A DNA stretch of 64,000 nucleotides from Burkholderia sp. HI2500 (GTDB taxonomy: Bacteria; Pseudomonadota; Gammaproteobacteria; Burkholderiales; Burkholderiaceae): contig NZ_NKFL01000003.1 of the NCBI RefSeq assembly GCF_002223055.1, positions 62,001 through 126,000 of the forward strand, read 5' to 3'. The notes under the pieces are model-generated. The model did no database searches. It was not told the DNA's origin and saw only the letters and a program-made list of their open reading frames with translations. A program made the translations under genes and the position numbers. The first letter of the stretch is position 1. Every line of letters begins with the position of its first letter. Below, piece by piece: positions 51,901 through 58,660 of the stretch.

Positions 51901-53647
51901 ACGTAACCAGATGATTGGCGTAGCGATACGAGCGGGTATTGCCGTAGCGATCGGCGGCCGCGACGAGGTCGCCTTCCCGGTCGTACGTGTACGTCGCCAG
52001 CGTGCCCAGTCGCACGCCGTCTGCGTCGTGGTGGACGATCTCCACGATGCGGCCGTGTGCGTCATGCCGGAATGCGACGAGGGCATGCGGCGCAATGATT
52101 CGGGACAGGCGTCCCGGTGCATCGTAGTCGAGCGTGAGCTGATTGCCGGTCAGGTCCTTGACGAATGCGAGTCGGAACCTGTCGCCGTGCCTTTCGTACA
52201 CTTCGACGAGTTCGGGGCCGCGCGTGAGTGTCAGCCATTGGTCGTCGACGCGAAGCAGGGTGAGGCTTTCGGCGAGGTCGTCCTTCGCCTCACCCGGGGC
52301 CAGCAGCGGGTAATCGAGACTCCGGCCGTCGGCGCCGTGGTAGACGAGCTTCGTGGCGTGAATGTCGAAGCGCGATGTGTAGGGCGTGATCCAGCGCGCA
52401 CCGAGTTCGCCCCGCTCGTCGTAGGCGTCGAAGAAAGACCGGTAGGTCCGTTGCCAGGTGATCGATAACGGGCCATCGAGCACGAAATCGTCATGCTCGA
52501 TCCGTTCATCGCCGAGCGCGAATCCAATCGAGCCCACGCTGCGCTCCGGTGTCGTCGGCACGGGGCACCCGCGCTTGCAGTCGCCGGCACCGGGATGCTC
52601 CGCCGGTGCCGAGTGATTCATGACTTCGTTGCGGGCTTGCGGTCGCTGTGCCACGACACGGGCCTGTCCGCGGGACGGGATGCCCGTCATGTGCTTCTTC
52701 GGATTGACCTGACGCCAGCGCATGACGCCCTGTTCGCCGACCTCGATCAACCAGCCGATCTTGCCGATCTCGTTGCCGTCGAGGCTGCGAACATACTTCA
52801 TCGTGGCCGGGATTTTTGCCCGCAGCTCGTTCGAGATCTTCAGCAGATCCTTGCTGGCGGCCGGATCGATGAATTTGGCGGTTTTGGTCGCGACGTTGGC
52901 GACGCCCTTTACTTCGATCTTCGCGAAGTCGACGATGAACTGGCCTGCACCATGGAACACCTTCTTCGCGTCGTACGACGTGAATCCGGCCTTGATGTCC
53001 TTTGCGTGGCGCTCGGCTGCTCGCAGGTTGCCGTCCACCTCGAAGCCTTTTTCGCCGGCGGCCTGAGCGAAGAGATCGGCAAAAGCGGTCATCAATTTGC
53101 CGATGTATTCCGCGCATTTGTGGAGCAGATCCGAGAGCCCCGCTTTCAGGTGCTTGATGAAGTTCTCGATCTCGCCGGCGAAGCGTTCGTTCAGGCTCGT
53201 CGCGATCGCGCCGATCACGGCGTCCCGCAACATGTACGCGGATGATTCCAGCACGGCCTTGCCGCTTTTCGCGACTTCCTGGCGAATGATCTTCAGCAGC
53301 GGCCGGGCGGCAACCCGTATTTCCGCGGTGCCGGGTGGCAACGGCACGACGCCGATCAGATCCAGTCCGAGATTGGTCCAGTCGAATACGTCGACAGGTT
53401 TGCTGCCATGCTCGATCATCGCCTTGATATCGAGCACGACGTCGACCGCGGCAAAGATGTTGGCGAGAATCGGTATGCCGGATGCCACCATCTTAAGGCG
53501 TTCGGCATTGACCAGTCCGCCACTGATGTTGACCAGCCATGCATCGATCACCTTGATCGATGCATCGACGTCAATGGGTTGGATTCTGTTGAGCGGCGAC
53601 ACGAAAACGTCGGTCGGCTTGGGAAGAAGGGCGCCCGAATCGGCCAT
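48965..53647 (-). CDS. Rhs-family T6SS effector with variable C-terminal toxin domain
   Basis: 1560 aa. Residues 1-350: N-terminal region with hydrophobic stretches (GIPILANIFAAVDVVLDI 57-74; LGLDLIGVVPLPPG 93-106) but no PAAR repeat. From about C357 the DUF6531/Rhs entry (GFALGDERIEHDDFVLDGP) and many YD repeats such as YDAAGRIVRRTDPLGHAT follow. The core ends with RYYDPQLGRFISEDPIALHG and DPLGL (1424-1428), the usual self-cleavage boundary. The last 132 residues are the tip: H1440 and H1447 in NHIGGRTGHYTV and C1524 in NNSCMTHVMDVL. It lies 36 bases downstream of vgrG1 and is probably loaded on it. Confidence 0.9.
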   Translation of the reverse strand: MADSGALLPKPTDVFVSPLNRIQPIDVDASIKVIDAWLVNISGGLVNAERLKMVASGIPILANIFAAVDVVLDIKAMIEHGSKPVDVFDWTNLGLDLIGVVPLPPGTAEIRVAARPLLKIIRQEVAKSGKAVLESSAYMLRDAVIGAIATSLNERFAGEIENFIKHLKAGLSDLLHKCAEYIGKLMTAFADLFAQAAGEKGFEVDGNLRAAERHAKDIKAGFTSYDAKKVFHGAGQFIVDFAKIEVKGVANVATKTAKFIDPAASKDLLKISNELRAKIPATMKYVRSLDGNEIGKIGWLIEVGEQGVMRWRQVNPKKHMTGIPSRGQARVVAQRPQARNEVMNHSAPAEHPGAGDCKRGCPVPTTPERSVGSIGFALGDERIEHDDFVLDGPLSITWQRTYRSFFDAYDERGELGARWITPYTSRFDIHATKLVYHGADGRSLDYPLLAPGEAKDDLAESLTLLRVDDQWLTLTRGPELVEVYERHGDRFRLAFVKDLTGNQLTLDYDAPGRLSRIIAPHALVAFRHDAHGRIVEIVHHDADGVRLGTLATYTYDREGDLVAAADRYGNTRSYRYANHLVTYYTDRTGRGMHLEWDGSGPKAKCIRERADDGSHAVSLAWHPDFRMVSVTDALGNVSRHYYDIKGYTFRVIHPDGSEEWLYRDEHDNLTQYIHRDGSVEHMRYDARGNLVEHVRADGSTIAMTYDDDMRLVGVTDPHGHVWKQEHDAAGQVAARIDPLGHRTEYSYDGQGNVTAIKDAKGGVVSLTYDTAGRLTSRTDCSGKSTALTYDADGRLASEQDASGAVTTFAYGENGRPIEIRTPAGIERVSYDAEGRLLAHVDPLNNATRFDYDAAGRIVRRTDPLGHATTYRYDGLGHVTAVVNAQSATYGFEYDALGRIVRETGFDGRTIRYTYGETDGLLQSIDDAGQVVTLEHDRAGRPNARAAGDDSERFVFDASGRWIDATNRHSRVQRFFDPVGNLVREHHAYTLFGEARSYVWHHEYDELGNRVRTIRPDGHSIDWLTYGSGHVHGMLLDGKEHLQFERDDLHRETVRTLSSRVSQFTAFDPAGRLARRSVQRNQAPAPFAARSYRYDAAGQAVEIEDSLKGIIGYRYDPAGRLVESSGPAGSERFAFDAAGNFANPDRSATPRPSPGASPVRPDNTLPANVPRALGNLLTEYAGTRFAYDPRGNLVHARSPSGERHYEWDAFGRLTAARISTQNRQSHARYYYDALGRRIAKEVDGERVIFGWEGDQLAYETDGNRSTHYVYEPGTSVPVVQFLSGSGIGMPTPTHDDTNRYAPESDALQRHPRRQGDASVFYYHCDQIGTPLMLTDEAGEVVWEASYRAWGHAQEVIARASRAAGATPRNPLRFQGQQFDDETGLHYNRLRYYDPQLGRFISEDPIALHGGVNTYQYAPNPVAYIDPLGLARGKCVIYWYNHIGGRTGHYTVKTLSGTGNVHTEQDINGDKTWIIRVSSLAPGEPVNSATFDIPDVGAAQKFQRDKIRAGSAKTSDGAYDVLNNSCMTHVMDVLSAGGADVPTRGKAAWVFLNRQGVGPRGK

Positions 53648-53683
53648 GATGTTTTTTTCCGAAGGAGTTGGACGAGACGGTGC

Positions 53684-56600
53684 TTACGTCAGTTTGAGCA
53701 CGGGGGCTGCGTTGCGCGCCGTCTGCGCCAGACTGCTGAGCTGCCTGGCGGTTGCGGTGAGCTGGCTCGCCTGTGACAACGCGGCTTGCGCGGCGGCCGG
53801 CAGTTGCCCGACGATGGCCTGCTGCGCGATACCGGAGGCCTGGCTGGCGATAGCGCTGGCCAGGGCGGGGGCGCCCTGCATGGCCTGGCCGGCGATTCCC
53901 GCCAATGGGCCGGCGGCGTTCGCGAGACCGGCTGCATTCGTCAACGCGCTGGCACCGGCTGCACTTGCTGCCGCGGGCAGCAAGCCGCCCAGTTGATCTT
54001 TGGCAATCGTCGCGTCGGCGGCGCCATTCTGCTGCGGTTGCGCTGGCCAGCGTTCAACGGGGAAGAGGCTGGCATCCTGGCCCTGATCGCGCGGATCATG
54101 GCCGAACTTCACTTGAGCCGCACCGGCTGGCAGTCCACTCACGACCATGTGACCGCTGTTGTCGAGCGCGCCGCTCCTGAGCAAGCCGCCGCTTGCGTCG
54201 AATACGGAGAACGTGCCGCCTTTCACTGGTTGGCCGTTGGCGTAACGATGCAGCAACTCCAACTGCCCCGGCTGATCCGGCCGCGGGCTCGGCAACGGAT
54301 ACCCCATGCTCGCCGGCCCCGCGAACGTATGCGACGCACCCTTGATATCGATTTTCCCGGGCGCATGAACCTCGACGTTGCCATCCTTGATCCGGATGTA
54401 TGCTCCGCCGCTCGTCAGCAGAATCCCCTGATCGGCCGCGATCTCGATCCGGTCCGTCGCCGACACCACCTTCACCGCCTTCTGCGCGGTCACCTCGATG
54501 TTGTCCGACTGCGCCTGGATCTCCACCTTGCCCTTGCCCGCGAACAGCTTCATCCCCGCGTTCTGCACGAACAGGCTCAGCTTCTGCCCGATGCTCCCGA
54601 TCAGCGACTTGCCTGCGGCCACGTGCACGCTCTGCCCGCTCGCCACGTTCACGTGATCGTTCGCGACCATGTGCACCGACTGCTGCGTCGACATCCCGAT
54701 CCCCGACGGGCTGCCGAACAGCATCACCGGCTCCTTGAACGCGTTCGCGTTACCCGTGCCGCCGCCTGCCGTACGCCCGCCCGACGCGCTACCCGATGCG
54801 CTGTCCTGCGTCGCATCCGTGAACGCGCGCATCGTGTCCTGCGCGTCCTTCAGGCTTTCCGCCTGATGCTGCTCGCTCACGCCCGACATCGCCTCGACGA
54901 GGCTCTCGCCCGTCACGAGCTGCTGCTGCGCTTCCTTCACGTCGAGCGGCTGGCTGTTCGCTGCCTTCGGGTGCGTCGTCACGTACAGGCCCTGGCTCGC
55001 CCGCACCGCGCCATACGCATCCGAGCGCAGGTCGAAGCCGCTGCCGAGATACGATCCGCGCGAATTGCCGCTCTGGTCGATGATGTAGCCCAGGTGCAGC
55101 AGGCTGTTCGCGCTGCTGCTCATCAGCTGCACGCGGTTCTGCCCGGTCGCGTCGTCCATCACGAGCTGGTTGTAGCCGCCGCCCGAATACTCCTTCGACC
55201 GATACCCGGACAGGATCCCGTCGGTATGCCATTGCGGCTGGTTCGCGCCGTTGTACACGCGCCCGACCGCGAGCGGCCGGTCGCAGTCGCCGCCGACGTA
55301 GTCGATCAGCACTTCCTCGCCGATGCGCGGCACATGCACGCCGCCGTAGCCGCCGCCCGTATCCGACTGCACGACGCGCACCCAGCACGACGCGTTCTCG
55401 TTGCCCGGATTCAAGCGGTCCCACACGAACTGCACGCGAATCCGGTTCAACTCGTCGGTATAGACTTCCTCGCCCTGCGGCCCGACGACGATCGCCGTCT
55501 CGAGGTGCATGTCCGGCTTGTGATGCTCGAACGGGCTGCGATACGGCACGCTCACGCGTTGCGCCTCGACTTCGACGAGATAGAAGCCGGCCGAATCGTC
55601 ATCGTGCGACGGGGTGGTCGGCGTGTTGCCCGACCGGTTCGTCCGGGCCTTGTCGATGTCGCGGTGCAGACTGTGCGGAAAGTCCCGCATGCGAGTGGCA
55701 GGCAGGTTGTTTTCGATCCACCACGTCACCGAAATCGTCGCGAATTCGCGTTGGTCCGCCGGGTCGCGATCATGCACGGGATGACCCGACAGCACGAAAC
55801 GCCGCCCGGCATCGATGGCTCGCGCGCCCCCGACGCCGTGGAACCGTTTGGCGCGCGATTCCCATTCTTCCATGCGGATGTGGGAAAGCCGGTCGCCATG
55901 CTGCTGTTGCTGGAAGGTGTACGCGCCGGTGTACTCGTAGATCTCGAGCTGATCGGGCAACTCACCCTGTCCGCCCATCGTCGGCAGTGTCGTGCCTTTC
56001 GGGTTCGACGGTTGCGAAGGATTCTTGTAGTCGAACGTGCGTGTCGTGTGCGTGACGCTCTGCAGCGTGCGCGTACCCGACCATTGCGTCAACCCGTCTG
56101 CTTCGATGCGGGTTCCGCCTCGGTAAAACGAAACCGTCGTTGGCGACAGCTCCGGACATGCTGCCAGCCTGTCGGTGATCACGAGCGTGTGCGATTGTCC
56201 GTCGTCGGCCTGTTCCCAGTAACCGAACAGGCCTTCGCTCTCAAGCAGGCGGTGCACGAAATGCCAGTCAGTTTCGCTCTGCCGGGTGTACGACCGGTTC
56301 GGCAGCGTTTGCGACAGTGCGAACCGAAACCGGCCGCGCGCTTCCGGGTGTTGGTTCAGCACGTCGGATACGATGTCGTCGGCCGTCTTATCGATCCAGA
56401 TCTTCTGATCGCGGCGGAATTTCAGCACGTGCATCCATGCTTGCAGCGTGATCTGATACGTCGTCAGCCCGCCATCCACGCCCAGCTGGCGTGCCGTGTA
56501 GATATAGCCATGGATGGGGCGATACTGCCCGTTTACCTGCGAAAGCCAGAGCGTGACGGGTTGCGCGATGAGCTTTTTCAGCTCGATGGCGTTATCGGGC

Positions 56601-56764
56601 GATACCACGTCCAGCGTGAAAGCATAGTCGCGACCGATTGTCGATCGGCCGACGGCCCGGAGTACCGTCAGCGCGTTTGCACCAAGCGGTGTATCAAGCT
56701 TCAACAGCCGGTCCTGCTGAATCAGGCCGCCACGTAGCGCGGCAGCAAGGTTCTGCACGTTCAT
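53684..56764 (-). CDS. type VI secretion spike protein VgrG (copy 1)
   Basis: 1026 aa. Begins MNVQNLAAALRGGLIQQDRLLKLDTPLGA split across the family N-terminus, with the gp27-like base (YAFTLDVVS, RQSETDWHFVHRLLESEGLF), the gp5-like OB domain (DELNRIRVQFVWDRLNP, HVPRIGEEVLIDYVGGD), a DUF2345 beta-helix (KVEIQAQSDNIEVTAQKAVKV) and a TTR-like module (QPVKGGTFSVFDASGGLL). An Ala-rich tail of about 100 residues ends the protein. ATG 56764 has GAAAGG upstream. Bases 54408-55504 match vgrG2. It heads the vgrG1-rhs1-immunity unit. Confidence 0.93.
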   Translation of the reverse strand: MNVQNLAAALRGGLIQQDRLLKLDTPLGANALTVLRAVGRSTIGRDYAFTLDVVSPDNAIELKKLIAQPVTLWLSQVNGQYRPIHGYIYTARQLGVDGGLTTYQITLQAWMHVLKFRRDQKIWIDKTADDIVSDVLNQHPEARGRFRFALSQTLPNRSYTRQSETDWHFVHRLLESEGLFGYWEQADDGQSHTLVITDRLAACPELSPTTVSFYRGGTRIEADGLTQWSGTRTLQSVTHTTRTFDYKNPSQPSNPKGTTLPTMGGQGELPDQLEIYEYTGAYTFQQQQHGDRLSHIRMEEWESRAKRFHGVGGARAIDAGRRFVLSGHPVHDRDPADQREFATISVTWWIENNLPATRMRDFPHSLHRDIDKARTNRSGNTPTTPSHDDDSAGFYLVEVEAQRVSVPYRSPFEHHKPDMHLETAIVVGPQGEEVYTDELNRIRVQFVWDRLNPGNENASCWVRVVQSDTGGGYGGVHVPRIGEEVLIDYVGGDCDRPLAVGRVYNGANQPQWHTDGILSGYRSKEYSGGGYNQLVMDDATGQNRVQLMSSSANSLLHLGYIIDQSGNSRGSYLGSGFDLRSDAYGAVRASQGLYVTTHPKAANSQPLDVKEAQQQLVTGESLVEAMSGVSEQHQAESLKDAQDTMRAFTDATQDSASGSASGGRTAGGGTGNANAFKEPVMLFGSPSGIGMSTQQSVHMVANDHVNVASGQSVHVAAGKSLIGSIGQKLSLFVQNAGMKLFAGKGKVEIQAQSDNIEVTAQKAVKVVSATDRIEIAADQGILLTSGGAYIRIKDGNVEVHAPGKIDIKGASHTFAGPASMGYPLPSPRPDQPGQLELLHRYANGQPVKGGTFSVFDASGGLLRSGALDNSGHMVVSGLPAGAAQVKFGHDPRDQGQDASLFPVERWPAQPQQNGAADATIAKDQLGGLLPAAASAAGASALTNAAGLANAAGPLAGIAGQAMQGAPALASAIASQASGIAQQAIVGQLPAAAQAALSQASQLTATARQLSSLAQTARNAAPVLKLT
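54408..55504 (-). repeat. inverted repeat shared with vgrG2 (copy A)
   Basis: This 1097-bp stretch of vgrG1 aligns without gaps, in reverse orientation, to 59924-61020 in vgrG2: paired coordinates always sum to 115428. Every segment I compared base by base is identical, and mismatches begin just outside (55505 and 54407). Confidence 0.9.
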
Positions 56765-57277
56765 CGTAAGCCTTTCGTTATATTTGCAGCGCTCTCGGAT
56801 AGCGTCTGAGGAATGCCCGCGCGATTTTACATCGGTTGCCGTGAGGTGCTTTAGCGAAATGCTGGCGCTGCTCCGGCCTGAGTTTTCTCGGACCACGGCA
56901 TGCAACACACGTATTCGGTCGATCCGCGATGAAGGGTTCGAAACGCCCGGCGAGCGGGCAACTGATGGCCTGACAGGCGATACGGTCCGTCTTCGTCGAT
57001 CGTGGCGGCATCGAACCGAAAGCGGTGTGTGGCGCGCCCCGTTTCTCTGTCACGGTCGCGTCATGAGGCGACCATAACGTTGCACGTTCCCGTCGCGGCG
57101 GCACTGCCGGACCGGGAACGTGCGCAACCCGCTCGCGACGACGTGCCAGCGTCGCAGGTGGGGGCCGACCGGGATCTCGCTCCCGACGGCGCAGCGGTCA
57201 TGCATCGCGCCATTTCATTCGAAGATACGATCGACGACGGTTCGAACCGGACCGCGGACGATCAGGAGACAGGGACC
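56765..57277. other. intergenic stretch upstream of vgrG1
   Basis: 513 bp between the vgrG1 start and the small ORF. It holds the vgrG1 leader and the promoter-like element at 56814-56830. I see no convincing gene in the rest: the open frame running into the small ORF lacks a ribosome site and family similarity. Confidence 0.5.
56814..56830 (-). promoter_or_regulatory. vgrG1 promoter-like element
   Basis: The minus strand reads GTAAAATCGCGCGGGCA, matching 16 of 17 bases of the element upstream of vgrG2. TAAAAT would be the -10; it ends 49 bases before the vgrG1 ATG. No -35 match is clear. Confidence 0.45.
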
Positions 57278-57481
57278 ATGCTGAGTCCGCATGAATTCTC
57301 GATGCTGTTGCGCGTCGCGCGTGCGCCGGACAGCGTCGATCCGTCGAATCCGGCCTTCGCCGTGCTGGTCGAGAAGCGGCTGGTCGACGATACGCAGGTA
57401 CGCATGAATGCCGTGGCCGCGCGCCCGGCACTGACACCGATCGGCCAGATGCTGCTGGCGCGCTTCGACGAAGCGGCTTGA
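57278..57481 (+). CDS. small hypothetical protein
   Basis: 67 aa, not recognised. ATG 57278 follows AGGAG at good spacing. The peptide (start MLSPHEFSMLLRVARAPD, later VEKRLVDDTQVRM and LTPIGQMLLARFDEA) looks like a short helix-turn-helix or winged-helix fragment: LTPIGQMLL resembles the end of MarR/PadR-like wings. Function unknown. It lies inside the potentially invertible segment and is convergent with the binding-protein gene. Confidence 0.6.
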   Translation: MLSPHEFSMLLRVARAPDSVDPSNPAFAVLVEKRLVDDTQVRMNAVAARPALTPIGQMLLARFDEAA

Positions 57482-57487
57482 GGGGAA

Positions 57488-57522
57488 GCGTCACGCCTTC
57501 GTCGAGACGAAGGGCGTGACGC
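57488..57522. terminator. long hairpin between the small ORF and the binding-protein gene
   Basis: GCGTCACGCCTTCGTC (57488-57503) pairs with 57506-57522 with one bulged G and a two-base loop. There is no T run, but its position between two convergent genes fits a shared terminator. Confidence 0.55.
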
Positions 57523-57540
57523 GTTGAAGCGCCGGGCCGC

Positions 57541-58341
57541 TTACTGCGCGACCGGCACGGTCACGTCGCTGCCGAACCAGTGCATCGAGATCTTCTTCAG
57601 CGTGCCGTCCTTGTGCAGCGAATCGAGCGCGTCGTTGATCGCTTTCTCGAACTTCGGATTGCCCTTGCGGAACGGGATCGCCATTTCCTGCTTGCCGCCG
57701 TTCAGCACCGCGCCCGCGCGCAGCGGCAGGTTCGACGTCTTGATCATGTACGGCAGCATCAGGCGGTCGTCGAGCGTCGCCTCGATCCGGCCCGCGGCGA
57801 GGTCGCGCAGTTTCTCCGGCGCGCCGGGATACGTCTGCACCTCGATGCCCGGCACGGTGCGCGCCATCTGGTCATAGTTGGTGCCGAGCGTCACGCCGAG
57901 CTTCTTGCCCTTGAAGTCGTCGAGCGACTTGAAGTTGCGCGAGTCGTCCTTGCGCTGGATCAGTTGGGCGGCCGAGTACGTGTACGGCTGGCTGAAGTCG
58001 AGCGCTTCCTTGCGCTGCGGCGTGATCGTGACCTGGTTGACGATCACGTCGAACTTGCCGGCCTGCAGGCCCGCGATGATGCCGCTCCATTCGGTCGGGA
58101 CGAACTGCGTCTTCACGCCGAGCTTGCCGGCGACCGCGTTCGCGACGTCGACGTCGAAACCTTCGAGTTGCCCCGACGTGCCGCGCGAGTTGAACGGCGG
58201 ATACGTGCCTTCGAGGCCGACGCGCAGCACGCCGGCTTTCTTCACTGAATCGAGCAGGTCGTCCGCGTGCGCGGCAACGGCCGTGAAGCCGAGGGCCGAC
58301 GCGAGCAGCAGGCCCGACAGCAGGAACTTCGAACGTTTCAT
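57541..58341 (-). CDS. amino-acid ABC transporter substrate-binding protein (cystine/FliY type)
   Basis: 266 aa periplasmic binding protein. Signal peptide (KFLLSGLLLASALGFTAVAA-HAD), then SBP family 3 motifs: GVLRVGLEGTYPPFNSRG, LEGFDVDVANAVAGKLGV, WSGIIAGLQAGKFDVIVNQV and KKLGVTLGTNYDQM. Closest in feel to the cystine/FliY group. No permease or ATPase gene is adjacent, so it is an orphan here. It lies inside the segment bracketed by the vgrG inverted repeats. Confidence 0.88.
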   Translation of the reverse strand: MKRSKFLLSGLLLASALGFTAVAAHADDLLDSVKKAGVLRVGLEGTYPPFNSRGTSGQLEGFDVDVANAVAGKLGVKTQFVPTEWSGIIAGLQAGKFDVIVNQVTITPQRKEALDFSQPYTYSAAQLIQRKDDSRNFKSLDDFKGKKLGVTLGTNYDQMARTVPGIEVQTYPGAPEKLRDLAAGRIEATLDDRLMLPYMIKTSNLPLRAGAVLNGGKQEMAIPFRKGNPKFEKAINDALDSLHKDGTLKKISMHWFGSDVTVPVAQ

Positions 58342-58660
58342 CGCAGATCTCCAGTGGTCAGCGTGGTGTGGGGTGAGCGCCGGCGCCGGGTGGGCGCGGC
58401 GGGCCGCAAGACGGGCACGTAGACACTACTCGCAACCGGGCCGCGCCGGAAGTCGAATTGGCCCTGATTGCAATCGATTTCATCGATGTGCGGGACGGCG
58501 GGCGTGATTACCGTCCGCCAGCGTGCATGCGGGCTGAGCGGATTCTGCTCGTTTAAAGCAGGTCAGATTTGAGGGCGTGCGAGGTTTTGTCTGTAAAATC
58601 GCGCGAGCAAAATCGAATGCTCGCGCCATCCGAGGGCGTGTCAAAAGAAAAAGGCCGTTC
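58342..58660. other. divergent promoter region between the binding-protein gene and vgrG2
   Basis: 319 bp without a gene. It contains the vgrG2 promoter-like element at 58593-58609 and the vgrG2 ribosome site (AAGG near 58650). I see nothing else I can name. Confidence 0.5.
58593..58609 (+). promoter_or_regulatory. vgrG2 promoter-like element
   Basis: GTAAAATCGCGCGAGCA matches the vgrG1 element at 16 of 17 bases and ends 51 bases before the vgrG2 ATG (49 in vgrG1). TAAAAT is a likely -10; TTGAGG at 58569-58574 would be a poor -35 with a 19-base spacer. Confidence 0.45.

Noticed and set aside
53786..56737. 983-codon open frame antisense to vgrG1 (and its counterpart within 59567-61633)
   Set aside because: Both are reading-frame shadows of the vgrG genes. 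Their near-identity only reflects the inverted DNA repeat.
57002..57277. longer version of the small ORF
   Set aside because: No ribosome site or conserved-looking sequence before ATG 57278, which has a good AGGAG.
57541..58341. T6SS effector or immunity gene between the vgrG genes
   Set aside because: The product has a signal peptide and full SBP family 3 motifs of an amino-acid binding protein.
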